Assembly (NCBI GenBank): GCA_028456385.1
Contig: JALNQF010000523.1
Location: 1-25,145, forward strand
Direction: 5' to 3'
DNA length: 25,145 bases
DNA from: Ophiosphaerella korrae
Taxonomy: Eukaryota > Ascomycota > Dothideomycetes > Pleosporales > Phaeosphaeriaceae
The notes under the pieces are model-generated. The model saw nothing but the letters and a program-made list of their open reading frames with translations, had not been told where the DNA came from and made no database searches. The translations under genes and the position numbers were made by a program. Positions 1 to 12,800 of this stretch are shown here, in pieces. Positions within the stretch are counted from its first letter, which is position 1. Each line of letters starts with the position of its first letter.

Positions 1-2900
1 CTCTAGATCTAATATCTAAGAGGTTATTTATAGAGTATTTATATAGTTTCTAAGTTATTTAATAAAATTTTTATATAAACGTATTATATAGCTTGTAGTA
101 GTAGCTACTTATCTTTTTACTATTTTTTTTTATATACGTTTTATAAGCTATAGTAGTTTTTACCTTTCTATAATAGTTCTTTTACTTAATATATTTTTAC
201 TTACTAAATTCTTTTCTTACTTATTAATTTTTAATAGCTAGCTCTTTTCTTATATATATATATTTATTAGTTAAGCTAGTATAAGGCCTTTAGGCTCTAT
301 ATTTAAATATCTTTACTAGTAGTTAAGCTCTTATAGTTATTTACTCTTATAATTTTTAGTAAAGTTATAAATACTCTCTAGAGGCGTACTTAAACTTTAT
401 CTCTTTATTTTTTATTCTATTTTCTTCTTCTTTTCTTTAAGCTTATCTTAGCTACTCTATACTCTTTTACTAGTTTCTTAGCTCTATTCTCTTGTTTACT
501 TTCTACTTTAATTATTATAGCTACTTTTAACTTCTAACTTAAGTTTTATATAGCTAGCTAGCTTAGCTAAAGTAACTATAGTAGTAATAATTCTTCTTAG
601 CTACTTTATAACCTAAGTAGACTACTTTTAAGTTACTATTAAACTAAGAGTAAAGATTCCTACTCTATTTCTATAATATATTATTTCTAGTATAAAAGTA
701 AGTATCTATTCTTTTTACTTATAAGCTTTTAAGTCTTACTAACTATACTTTTCTCTTAGTTATTACTTATTTCTTTAACTACTCTCTCTTACTTAACTTA
801 CTTTATAACCTTTTTAACTAAGCCTTTAATATCTTTAAAGAGTATAACTTTAGCTAGCTTCTTTCTTTTATTTAAGAGTTTATATATACTTACTATAATA
901 AGTATAAAAATAGAGCTTACTAGTAAAATAGTCTCTATAATATTTATTCTTATAACTTTAATAGCTTCTTCTATACTTCTAATAGCTTTTAGTCTCTCTT
1001 TTACTAGCTATACTATTAGGTATACTATTATAAAAGTTAAAAAATACTTACTTAAGACTTTTTAGCTACTTAAGCTATACGCTTATAAGATCTTTCTTTA
1101 ATTAATAATTTTTAAGAGATATAAGCCTATTATAAAGCTATAGTTTATATAAGTTAGTATACTTAGAAGACTATTAGCCTTTATAGAGCCTTACTACTAG
1201 AGCTACTACTACTAGGCTCTAATAAAGCTATAGCTTATAGTTCTAAAGAAGAAAGTAATTATAGCTATACTACTTATATTTATAGTAGTGTTAGATACTC
1301 TATTTTCTTTAATAATAAATATATTATCTACTTTAATAGCTTCTATATTTATTATTATATTTAGAGCTATAATTATAAGTTAAGTAAGTCTTTAACTTTA
1401 TTTTTCTTTTTACTTAATCTTATCTTAATAGTCTTTTAAAGCTTAGCTAATACGTTTTTAGTAGTTTAGTAGCTAAATATAAGTAAGTACTTTTTTAAGT
1501 TAAGAGTTTTACTAAGAGTTACTACTATATTACTAAGCTCTTTAAGTAAGAGTATACTTATACTAATACTTTTATTTTTATAGCTACTTAGTCTTTTAGC
1601 TACTTTATTACTACGCCCTTTATACGTAATACTATAGTAGCTAATATTTAGTATCTTATTTACTAAAATATTTTCTTAAGTTATTAAGTAGCTTATAAGT
1701 ATCTTCTTATAATACCTAGTAAGCTAGTATATTTTTATAGGCTTAAGGCTTACCTAGTAGTACGTAGTATAGATAAGCCTAAAGATAATAACTTTAAGAC
1801 TTTTAGCTATTCTTATAGCCTTACTAATAATCTTTTTTACTAGTAAGCTTATAGCTAGTATCTCTAAAGTTATACTATACTTAAGAGTAAGTTTAATAAT
1901 TTTCTACTTACTATTTTCTCTATAGTAGATAAAGCTCTTATTTATTAAGTTCTTTTTAGTTCTCTTTACTTTTTATCTCTTTCTAGTATTAGTAAATACT
2001 TTTAAAGCGCTTTCTCTAGTAGTTCTAGCTTACTTTTAAGCTTTTATACTACTCTAAATTTTCTTTATTAACTACTAGCTCTTTAGGCTTTATAAGGTAC
2101 GCCTTTATACTTTTCTTACTTTACTAACCTAGAGTTAGATATAAGTTACCTAAGTCTTAATAAAAGTTTAGAATATACTTATAAATACTTTATTAAGTTT
2201 TTTACTACTTTTACTCTTACTTTTAGCTACTATTTAGCAACTCTTTTAACTTCTCCTCTTTACGCTCTACTTTCTAGTAGTAGTATTCTTACTCTAGTTT
2301 ATTCTTAATTTAATATAATAAGTTTAAGCTCTTCTACTTTTTTTTCTAAAAGCTCTTAGTCTCTTATTACTATACTTCTTTTACTTCTTTAGTATTTTCT
2401 TAGCTTTTTACTTTAAGATCTTTAGCTTTAGAATTAGGATTACTATTATACTTATTATCTAAGTAGTATTTACTTTTAGCTACTTAGGTTTAGTCTTAGA
2501 AGTCTTTTTACTACTTAAGCTTCTTCTTCTAGTTCTAAAGATAGTAATTAGTAATAATAAGTAATATAGAGTTTTTTCTTCTTAGTATCTAAGTACTAAG
2601 GCCTCTTTAGTTATTTGTTTTTAGAGAAAATTAACTAAGTTCTTTTCTTCTTATTACTAATTCTTCTATTTACTTATAATACTTACTTATTCTCTCTCCT
2701 ATTTAAAATTTTTAGCTAATCTTTAGCTAAAATTAATCTCTTTATTAGGTTCCTTTTATATAAATAATTTAAAGTTAGCTAGATTAAATTTAAGCTTTTA
2801 TACTAGGATTTAAACTAATTATAGCTAATAAGTTTATACTAGTAATAGTAAGTCTTATCTATATTATTCTTGTACTTACTTACTTTACCTTCTAAATACT
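1..2900. other. Unassigned RIP-mutated DNA beyond the element C integrase
   Basis: This stretch is as AT-rich and CA/TG-poor as the rest of the window, so it has been through RIP. It lies downstream of the element C pol on the minus strand and could be a 3' extension of C, its 3' LTR, or another repeat. I compared it by eye with the DNA upstream of C gag (16511-17248) and found no matching LTR. On the minus strand, roughly 1330-1800 reads as a fairly long frame interrupted only by TAA/TAG codons of the kind RIP makes from Gln/Trp codons; it is rich in Lys, Ser, Leu and Ile and matches no family I recognise. The part around 2340-2620 reads as a charged, Lys/Ser-rich segment. I see no RNA gene and no repeat boundary here. 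Confidence 0.4.
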
Positions 2901-5900
2901 ATCTCTATTAGTACTAGTTTATTTAATACTCTTTTAGGTTACTCTTTAGTATTAAGTAAAACTTACTTTTCTTTTTATCTAACTATAAAATCTTTAGCTT
3001 TTAGCTCTAAATTTTCTAAAATATCTATTAGTTTCTACTAGCTTTACTAGTAGAATTCTACTACTTTTACTCTTAGAGTATAGTTTTTAAACTTTATACT
3101 ATCTAGGTTAGTAAGCTAGTACTATTTAGAGAAATATAACTAGACGACTTAATAAGAGCCTTTCTACTAAGGTTAGAGTTTCTACTATCTAGATTTATTC
3201 TAGTTACTAAATAAGTCTTAGATAAGTACTAATATTTCCTTAGGTATATCTTTTATATATAATATCCTTTTAGTATTAAACTATTCTTTACTTTCTTCTT
3301 TTAGCCTAATTATATAATCTATAGCTTCTTAGAGTCTATTATTATATTTATTAAACTACTAGGCTTATAATACTAAGAGTATAGTAGTATTATAAACTTC
3401 TAACTATAAAAAGGTTTACTATATAAGGATATAGAGTTTAATAAGTAGAACTTATTCCTAGCTATATATAAAGTATATTAGTATCTCTCTAGTACTACGT
3501 TTTACTATAACTTTGTTTACTTATAGCGCGTAGAGTAGATTATCTACCTAATTACTTTTAATCTTTTAGAGAGTAGCTACTAACTCTTTATAGCTTTTTT
3601 TAATTAGTCTTTAGCTTTAAAAGTAATAAGTACTTCTAATAACTTTTTAGGTACTATATAAGGAAGTAAAGTTAGTAACTAGTCTTTTATTTTCTAGTCC
3701 TCTATCTACTATTATTTTAAATAGTACTCTTTATCTTAAAAATATATCTTATTTTAAGAACTTTATAATAGCTTCTAATATATTAACTCTAAGAGCTTTA
3801 GCTTCTACGTATAAGCTTATAAAGTTCTAATATATAATTATATATCTCTTACTTCTTTTACTATTAGGTATATAAACTATATCTAGTATAATCTATCTCT
3901 ATAAGACCTTAAGTCCCTAATTTAGGTATAGCTCTTTCTCTACTATCTAAGGTAAATAAAATTAATATTTCTAGTAAGATTTTACGTAAGTTTCTATATT
4001 TTTAAATATATTTAGCTAGTAATATTACGTCTATATCGTTTACTATATTCTTTCTTAGCCTTAGTATCTACTTTTATTATATAGTACCTTTAGAATCTCT
4101 AGCTACTTTTCTTTTTTATTTACTACTTTTTTTAGTAAGTACTATTTAGAGCCTTTAGCCTATAAAAGTCTTTATATAACTTTATACTTTTACGTATTTC
4201 TATAGAGCTTTTAGGTATCTATTTTACTTATTCTAGCTAGAGTTTATAATATTACTAGCTATTTTATAATATTACGTAAAAAAGGCGTTTCTAAAGTATC
4301 TAGTATACTTAGGTCTATTTCTATTTTTAAGTATATAAATTCTAGGTCCTAAAAGCTTATTTATAGTAAGATAAAAGTTATAAACCCTAAATAGTAGTCT
4401 ATAAATTCTTTTATATCTTCTTTAAGCTCTTTTAGTAAGTACTATCCTAGTAGCTTTAGTTACTTTAAAAGAGTATCTACTACTATATTCTTTTTCTTAG
4501 CAATATACTTTATATTAAATTCTTATATATTTAGAAAAGTAAGCTATCTTGTAATTAGAGCTCTTAGGAAGTTACTAGTACTTTAATTAAGTTAATTTAT
4601 AAGTATATAAGTATCTATTTTTACTATAAAATAAACTCTATAGATTTATAAGTAGAATTTTTTAAGTATAAGTAGTATAGCTTTATACTTATATTTCTTA
4701 GAATCCTAGTTATACTCTAAAAGTAACTATACTCCTAATTTATAGTATACTACGTTCTAATAGCCCTTTAGGTTTTCTTACTAGAGTACTACACTTTAAC
4801 TCTTTTTACTTCTATTAACTAATATAATAATTAGTTTAATAAGCTTACTATAGTCTATAGAGACTAATACTAGTATACTAGTTAGTTAGGTTTTTAATTT
4901 ATCTATAGTAAGAAAAGCTTTTTAACTTTATTTAAATTCTTTATTCTTCTTTAGTAGCTTAAATAGTAGTATTACTATCTTAGTAAAACCTTTAATCTAG
5001 ATTCTATAGTATACGTAAAAGCTAATAAATATTTAACTATTTTTTAGAAATTTATAAGCTAGCTATTTAATTATCTTTTAAACTTTTTTATTAGCTAAGT
5101 ACTAGTCTTCTTTATTTACTATATACTCTACAATCTTTATAGAGTTATAGTACTAATCTAATTTAAAACCTAAAGTAGTAGTACTAGCTCTCTTAAAGTT
5201 ATATAAAACTTTATCTATATTAATAATATATTTACTAATAAACTTTTAGATCTTAGGTTCTAGTAAGTTTAAGTTATAGTCTTTTTTTAAGCCTTTTACT
5301 ATAATATTATTTATATATAATATATAGCTAGTTAGAATTAATTTTTATAGGATTTTAGTTACTACTTATATAAACTTAGTAATAGAGTTTATAGTACTTA
5401 TAAGTAGAGTATATTACTATACTAGTCTATAAGTTAGCGTATAAAATACTATAAGTAGTCTAAAGTCTTAATAGAGCTCTACTTAATTATATTTAGAGAA
5501 GAAGTCTATTAGGGATATAACGTAGTAACTTATAAGTTCCTCTAAGAATTTATCTAGGATTAGAAGTAAGTTAGTATCTCTAATAGTTATACTATTAGTG
5601 CGCTAAGTATTATTAATAAGTTAGTATCTTTAGTTCTTTTTCTTTACTAAAAACTAGAGGTTACTATATAGGCTTTTACTTAATTTAAAGACTTCTTAGT
5701 CTAACTATTCTTAAATTATTTTATTAACTACTTCTTTTAGTTTATAAAGTATAAAGAAGCTATCTTCTTTCTAGGCCTTATAAAGTACTATATTAATTTA
5801 AACTAGTAAGATAATATTAGAGTAGATATAGCTTAATTCTATAAAGTTAAAGCTTAATATAGCTTTTTAATATAGAAAAACTTTAATTAGTATTTTTCTT

Positions 5901-6850
5901 TCTCTTAGCTATAGCTAGTTAGTAATCTTTATTTCTACTAGCTATTCTTCTATAACCTAAGTACCTATAGAAAAGAAAGTAGTCCTATTAGTAATATATT
6001 ATTAGAATTATCTCTAGCTTTAGTTATTATTTACTAGCTACTTAAGTTCTACTCTTACTTTCTAGTCTAATTAACTCTCTACTTAGTAAAGCTATACTAA
6101 AAAGTTATAAACTAGCTATACTTTTTTACCTTTTAACTTATATATAGTATTTAGCTTAAATTATAGTTCTACCTTTAATAAGCTCTTAGGTATCTATTTT
6201 TTTTTTCTACTTATTTCTATATCCTTATAAGGTCTTCTAGGATTTCTAAAATACTTTTATCTAGGAAAATACTAGCTTATTTTATTATTATTAGATCTAC
6301 TTATAGATTATTCTATAATTCCTAGTATAAATACTAAGTACTACTAATAGTTTTCTAGGCGTCTCTTTCTTATTTCTTTATTTTCTAGGTATCTATTTAT
6401 AGAACTCTACTTTTAGTAATAGAGTTTCTTACTAGTTTTTCTATTATTATTATATTTATCTATCTTATACTTTTTATTCTATTAAATATTACTATAAACT
6501 TTATAGAAGTATTTTAATTTTTTACTTAAACTTTATAGTATATTTAGCTATTATCTTTTTATTTAAAAGAGTATTAATAATTTATTATAAATAGTTTCCT
6601 AAAGATTATTAAGTAAGAAAGACCTCTTATAATAAAGAAGTTAAACTAAACTTTAATACTTTTAATAATAACTAGTACACCTTATATAATCTCTTTAAAG
6701 GACTCCTTTACCCTATTTATAGTAACTAGCTATACTCTAGCTATTTTTTTAGGTATAGAAGTTATACTTAAGCTAGTAGCTAGAGCTATTTTAAGGTAGA
6801 TTATATTAAGTTCTACTCTTAAGTTAAGTAAGGCTAGTAGTCTAGTCTTA
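2900..6850 (-). pseudogene. Element C pol (protease, RT, RNase H, integrase), left copy, RIP-destroyed
   Basis: Read on the minus strand this is a Ty3/gypsy polyprotein gene. The protease active site at 6811-6825 reads N-L-R-V-E where the family has D-S-G-A-E. The reverse-transcriptase catalytic box at 5303-5314 reads I-N-N-I instead of I-D-D-I and is followed by V-V-K-G. RT covers about 5180-5880 and the RT/RNase H connection and RNase H about 4400-5000. In the integrase core the first Asp (codon 3881-3883) and second Asp (3704-3706, in a V-D-x-G-x-E-N context) remain. The Glu position, exactly 36 codons after the second Asp (3596-3598), is now Lys. All these changes fit G-to-A or C-to-T RIP, and many Gln/Trp codons are stops. 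The integrase tail fades at about 2900. It cannot encode a functional protein. Domain limits are approximate. Confidence 0.85.
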
Positions 6851-8819
6851 TAAACCTAGATTATTACTTTTAGGTATTTTTTTCTAAGTCTTTTAATTCT
6901 ACTAAGTTAGTTATATTCTAAGTACTCTCTTACTATATTTATATTAGCTATAAAACTAGTAAAGTATATAAGTATAATAGAGAGTACTTTAGTAGAAGAG
7001 CTTAAGAGTTTATAAGCTCTATACCTAATAATTTTTCTATTTATAGCTTCTACTATTACTTAGTTAAGAATATTAGTATTTATTACGTATAAGTATAAGC
7101 TATTCTAAGAAAGAGCTACTAGTAGTTTCTTAGAGCTCTAAAGCGTTTCTCTTAAGTTTTTAGTTATACTTACTATTACTCTTATATTTATAAACTCTTC
7201 TAACTTATCTACTATAAAAGTAGGCTTTATAAGCTTCTTAAAAAGGTCTAGTATATTAGTAAAGAGTATTTATATAAGTAGAGATACTAGTACTTCTATA
7301 ACTTTTTATATTACTTCTTTAGTATTTAGTTCTAAAGTATTAATCTACTTAAGCTTTTTTACGTAGTTTTTTTATTTATCTATTTTTTTAAAAAGTTATT
7401 CTAGATCTATTTTTATTTCTATATTATTAAATTAGGTTTACTTATATTTAAAGAATTTAGTTTCTTTTTTATAATTATTTTGTAAAGCTAGAATAAGTAC
7501 TAAAAGCTCTTAGGTTCTAAACCTTACTATAGTAATATATATAGTTTTAGTAATATCTTCTTCTACTAGATCTTTTTTTATTTTTAGTTACTATATCTAG
7601 AATCTATTATATTCTTCTACGCTTACTATTCTATCTTCTTCTAAATTATTTATTATACCTCTAAGTAAGTTTATTACTACTATTATTTAAAGCTATACTA
7701 GCTATTATATTATAAGGTTTAGTATTACCTAAAAGTCTATTTCTCTATACTTTAGGTTTTATATTCTCTACTAGATATACTAAATTATTATATTATTCTA
7801 GTTACCTTTTACTCTAATCTATTTAATAAACTCTTAGTAAGTTTACTCTATACTTTATTAGTATCTTCTAGTTTTTAGATTAAACTAAATCTATCTATTA
7901 AGTATTAAAGCTTTTCTTTCTTTATAGTTCTAAATATAGTAATTTAGGTCTTTGTACTTAATATAACTATAAAAGTCTAAACTTATACTTACTATATTAT
8001 TCTAATACTAAGGTCTTATATTATTCTAAAATAGTAGTAGAAAGTTCTTTTAAAATTATAGCCTTATTATAAAAAGTATTACTAACTATAGGTTTACTAT
8101 AGCCTAAGAGATTTATAGATACTTATCTACTTTAATTTATTTTTTTATAACTAAGTATACTTCTAGTAGCTAAATAAGTTCTTAGGCTCTAGTATTTAGG
8201 TTATTTATAGCTATAAAAGTAATTACTTATAGTTTTATTATTTTAAAGTATTCTATAAGATTATTAACTTCTAATTATATAACTTCTATTTCTAGAAGTA
8301 TTTAGACTCTCTTCTATCTTTAAGTTTAGTTATAAGAGTTAAGTATTAGCTTTATATTAAAAGGCCTAAATATTTCTTTAAGTATTATATATAGCTATTT
8401 CCTATAGCTTATAAGCTTTAGTATACTTATAGTTCTCTTAAAAGCTAGGTTAAAACGTTCTACTTATAAGTCTCTCTATACTAGCTAGTTAAAGTACTTC
8501 TAGATTTTTTAAAAGTTAAAGTCTTTTATATTTTTATTATTTAAGTTATATTTATTAAAGACTTTTTATAGGTAGTACTTATTAAGTCTTTTTACTAAGT
8601 AGTATCTTTTTATAGCTTCTATAATTATTTTTACTTTTTAGTACTTTATAAACTAAGGGCTAAAGTTATTAAAGTAGTTTTAGAGAGAGAAGTTATTTAT
8701 AAGTAAGTATTACTATAGCTAGGTTTAGAGTACTTTTTCTATTTCTTCTTATTATACCTTATTAGACTCTTAGAACTTATTTCTTATTACTTCTCTAACT
8801 TTTACTTAATCTTTAGCTT
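6850..8819 (-). pseudogene. Element C gag and pre-protease region, left copy, 3' portion (cut by element A)
   Basis: This is the mirror image of about 21195-23150 in the right arm. It contains the downstream part of the C gag gene and the linker before protease, including a leucine-rich segment just upstream of the protease that is usual in this kind of fungal gypsy pol. The gene is interrupted at 8819 by insertion of element A; its upstream part resumes at 15908. Stop codons are spread through every frame, mostly TAA/TAG that RIP would make from CAA, CAG or TGG. I see no clear CCHC zinc knuckle. The assignment as gag rests on its position upstream of protease and on the capsid-like stretch in the upstream portion. 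Product boundaries are estimates. Confidence 0.65.
8815..8819. repeat. Target-site duplication of element A, left copy (AGCTT)
   Basis: AGCTT directly precedes the left LTR and is repeated directly after the right LTR (15903-15907). Five bp is the usual duplication length for Ty3/gypsy integrases. The matching unfilled site AAGCT lies at 21195-21199 in the right arm. Confidence 0.85.
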
Positions 8820-9314
8820 TATAATAAGCTACCTATTATTAACTATAAGTACTTATCTTAAAGGAGTTAGTAGATTATAAAGTAATAGTAAAAGCTTAAA
8901 AGTAATCTACAATAACTATAAGTAATAGAAGATATTTCGTAACTATCTTATATTAGCGTTCTATAGTTAAAGGATTAAATTACTAATACTATCCTAATAA
9001 TACGTATCCTACTAACTATATACCTAGGCTTCTTAGCTAGCTTTATACTTCGTATTTACTAAGATTGTAAATTACAAATTTATTACGTGCTTAGCTTTAT
9101 ACTTTATATTTACTAAGATCGCGAATTATAAATTTATTATATACTTAGCTTTATACTTTATATTTACTAAGATTATAAATTATAAATTTATTACGTTTTC
9201 TTATTATAGTTAGTCTCCTAATCTAGTTTATTTCTCTATAGATTATATACGTTATTATTATCTATAGTAAGGCTAATTAGTTTAAATTAGTTTTCTCTTG
9301 TTATAACTATAATA
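8820..9314 (-). repeat. 3' LTR of element A (495 bp)
   Basis: Direct repeat of 15462-15902, similar throughout and differing mostly by C/T and G/A changes. It is 54 bp longer because it carries three rather than two copies of an internal 54-bp unit. It starts TATAATA and ends CTATAATA; TA at both ends is what TG...CA becomes after RIP. Since the element reads on the minus strand, this is the downstream LTR. I could not place a TATA box with confidence because nearly everything here is TA-rich. Confidence 0.92.
9040..9197. repeat. 54-bp tandem repeat in the 3' LTR of A, three units (last partial)
   Basis: Units begin at 9040, 9094 and 9148, each starting GCTTTATACTT and ending near TTTATTACGT. 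The second unit keeps a CGCG core (9120-9123) that RIP has not removed; in the other two the equivalent positions read ATTGTAAATT and ATTATAAATT. Confidence 0.9.
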
Positions 9315-9328
9315 CTATTCCCCTCTCT
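9315..9328 (-). promoter_or_regulatory. Polypurine tract of element A
   Basis: On the minus strand the bases next to the 3' LTR read AGAGAGGGGAATAG, a purine-rich run ending one T short of the LTR. In LTR retroelements this is the plus-strand DNA primer site. It fixes the element's orientation as minus. The aligned site in fragment B (19836-19849) reads AAAAAAGAAAATAG. Confidence 0.8.
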
Positions 9329-9850
9329 AAATAGGTTCTTATTTCTCTATCCTAGGCCTAAAGTTATTAGTTTAGTTTCTTTGTTTATTTCTAGTTCCTT
9401 ATTATTCTCTATATCTTTACGCTCTAATTATAATAAACTCTTTTTTATTACTTACGTTATTTATAACAAAGTTAAAATATTTCTTTACGCTTATTATACT
9501 TAACTAAAGCTTACTTATCTTATATCTTTAAAAGATAGTAAATACTATAATAAGTATATCTTAGCTAATATTTAATATAAATATATACTATTAAGTATTT
9601 CTCTTATAAAATATACGTATTTAATTCTTATATAGTCTCTTCTTACTAAATTATATAAGGTAAGCTATTAACTAAGCTTAAGAGATACTATTATTATAGC
9701 TTACTAAAGCTAAAGCTAAGTATAAGCTAATACTTTATAATCTAGTAGATCTTTATTCTTATATTAAGTATCTTTATAAATTAAAGGCTTATAATAATAC
9801 TAAATTATCTAAATAGTCTTATACTTTAGAAGCTAAGATAAACCTTAAGG
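9329..9850 (-). other. Element A region between integrase tail and polypurine tract
   Basis: About 0.5 kb separates the last recognisable coding part of pol from the polypurine tract. The same stretch is present and collinear in fragment B (about 19261-19835). It is either a long 3' untranslated region or the degraded end of pol or of an extra frame: on the minus strand part of it (about 9650-9860) reads through with only RIP-type stops. I recognise no domain. Confidence 0.5.
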
Positions 9851-12800
9851 ATATAGTTTAGGCTACTCTAGCTCTTATTATATTAGACGTTCCTAATACC
9901 TCTCTATTTAGCGCTAGTAGTACTAATTTTCTTAGTTTACTATAAAGTAGTCTAGAGGGTTTTAACTTTAGAACTCTTTTAGTTTCTTAAAGTAATTAAG
10001 ATTATCTTCTAGTTTCTATATTTTTTTCTATAGTTATCCTTTTTTATCTACTTCTATCTATTCTACTAAGTAGTAGTTTTTTCTATTATAGAATTAGTAC
10101 TATAAGATTTCTTTAACTTTTTATTCTTCTTATTCTCTATATATATCTACTTTATATACTAGTAGTTTTTTATTCTATAGTACTTATTCTAGTAAAGCTA
10201 CGTAGAATATTAAGTATATCTTTATCTTATTTAGTAGCTTTAATTTAAATATAACTAGTATAACTTTTTTCTTAATTTTATATAGTCTTATTTTAACGTA
10301 GTCTAGTTTTAGGCTTAGTCTCTTACTTTTAATATTTTTTTATACTAACTATACTTTTTCTCTTTCTCTAAATTAAAGTCCTTCTTTATACTTCTTATTA
10401 TAATACTTAGCTATTTAATTATATAGGAATTCTACATCCTATCTTAGTTAATTATATATATTTTTAAGTCTATTAGTAAAGTTTTCTCTTCTTAGAGACT
10501 AAGATATCTAGTTTCTTAGTATCTAATATATATTAGGTTTAAATCTATAGTTTATAAAGAAAAGTAATACTTTTATTACTATATTCTTTATACTATTATA
10601 TACTAGCTATACTATAGGTAGTAGCTATACCTAATTATTCTAGTTGTAGTTAAAGTAGTATCTTAAGTACTATTCTACTATCTAATTTATTTATTCTAAT
10701 TATTTATCTATTTATAGTTAATATACTATAGATATTATATATTATATTCCTAATTATACTACTATTATTCCCTATAGTTTTAATATAAATTATATATCTT
10801 TATCTATAATAATCTTATCTAGTAGTCTATACTAACTAATTACTATTCCTAAGACCTAGTATATAGTAACTTCTATCTTACTTTTCTCTTTATATAATCT
10901 AAAGTATATATACTTTATAAGTTTATCTACTATTATTAAGATTCTATTATATTTAACTCTTAATATTAAGTCTTTAGATTTAGGTAACTTTGTAATAAAG
11001 TCTATTATAATAGCTCTCTATAGTTATTCTAGTACTTCTACTAGTTATAGTATTTTATATAGTATATATCTACTATATTTATATTTATAATATTCTATAT
11101 AGTCTTATAGTATATCTATTACTAATTATCTTACTTTTAGAATATAATAGTCTTATAGTAGTCTATCTAATATTTCCTCTATTCTTTAGTAACTATATAC
11201 TAGTAATTTATAGAATTATTATATAAATTCTCTCTAAATCTTACTTAGAATATATATTCTTCTATAGGCTTATATAAATCCTTCTTAGATTTTTAGCTTT
11301 TTTATTTCTTTAGATACTTCTTACGTTATTTTCTAGATCTATTTATCTAGTTTACTACTTATTCTTTTAAGTATTATAGCTATTTTAGGTATATTTAAAA
11401 CTAAGTATTCTTCTTTATTCTTAACTAGAACTATACTAGTAGTACTTACTTTTTCTTATAAGTCTAGTCTTCTACTAAAGGCGTCTATAAACTAATTATC
11501 TTTCTCTTTTATATATATAATTTCTATATTAAATATTAATAGATATTCTTACTATCTTATATAGTATTATAATAGTTCTTTATTTATTATAAATCTTATA
11601 AGATTCTTATAGTCTATATAAACCTTTATCTAATATTTAGCTCTTTGTAGATATACTCTCTATTATTTAAATACTTTATAGATTACTAGTATTTCTTTAT
11701 TATAGATTAAGTAGTTAAGTTCTACTATTTTTATCTTCTTAGAGAAGTACTTAACTAAGTATTCTTTTTTAGTCTTTAGAGCTTCTTGTATTAGTACTAT
11801 TCTATAAACTAAATTAGATACGTCTATTTTTACTATTACTAGTAGGTCTAGGTTATATATTCTAATAACTAGGTTTTCTATAAACTTCTTTTTAATTATA
11901 TTAAATACTTTATTATATTCTTCTATCTATTTAAATAGTGTATCTTTCTTTATAAATTTTATAATTAGCTCTATATCTTTAGAATATCTTACTATTAACT
12001 TTCTATAAAAGTTAGCTAGCCTATAAAATTATTATACTTCTTTTAAGTTCTTTAGTATTAGCTATTTATAGATTAATCTAATCTTTTCTAAGTTAATCTT
12101 AATTTTTCTTAGTTTAATAATAAACCTAAGGAAGTCTATTTCTTTTATATAAAATTTGTATTTTCTTATCTTAAAAAATAACTTATTTTCTACTAGTTTC
12201 TCTAGTATCTTGTATATATATTATATATATTCTTCCTCTATTTCTAAAAATATAAAGATATTATCTAAGTATATAAATATAAATATATCTAATTACTCTC
12301 TTAGTACTATATTAATTCTTTCTTAGAACGCTACTAGTATATTTATTAAGCTAAATAGTATAACTAAGTACTTATATAGTCTATACTATATTCTAAATAC
12401 TATTTTCTACTTATTACTTTTTTTAATTCTAATTTAGTAGTAGGCGTTCTAGATATCTAATTTTATAAAGATCTTTACTTTTTATAGTTTATCTTGTATT
12501 TTATCTATTTATAGTAGTAGGTATTAGTTCTTATTTATAATTACGTTAGTTTTTCTAAAATCTACGTTAAGTCTTTTATTACTTATTCTTTTTTTGTCTA
12601 TAAATATAAGTCTATATACTACTAAGGATTTAGATTCTCTTATTTATCTTTTTTTTATTACGTTCTAGATAAATACTTACTTAATTTTAGATTCTTCTTC
12701 TATTTTTTAGTAGACTAGGCTCTATCCTACGTTTTTATCTTCTTCTAGTTCTATTACTAAGTTTTATAGTTAATATTCTAGAAGGTAGTCTTTTAGCTCT

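Larger units (their letters stand above)
4837..8819. repeat. Outer part of the left palindrome arm
   Basis: The reverse complement of this segment matches 21195-25145 along its whole length. Checked anchors include the protease motif (6811-6825 against 23189-23203), the RT box (5303-5314 against 24668-24679) and the extreme end (4837 against 25145). The left copy is longer by a net 32 bp between the anchors 4837 and 8815, so small indels exist, but most differences are C/T or G/A. Homology presumably continues left of 4837, because the right arm is cut only by the end of the window. Confidence 0.9.

Noticed and set aside
1..720. 3' LTR of element C at the left edge
   Set aside because: I compared it by eye with 16511-17248 and saw only short chance matches such as TTAGGCTCTATAT, and the minisatellite is missing.
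9040..9197. CRISPR-like array from the regularly spaced 54-bp units
   Set aside because: The whole unit is repeated without distinct spacers, only two to three times, inside an LTR of a eukaryotic-type retrotransposon.
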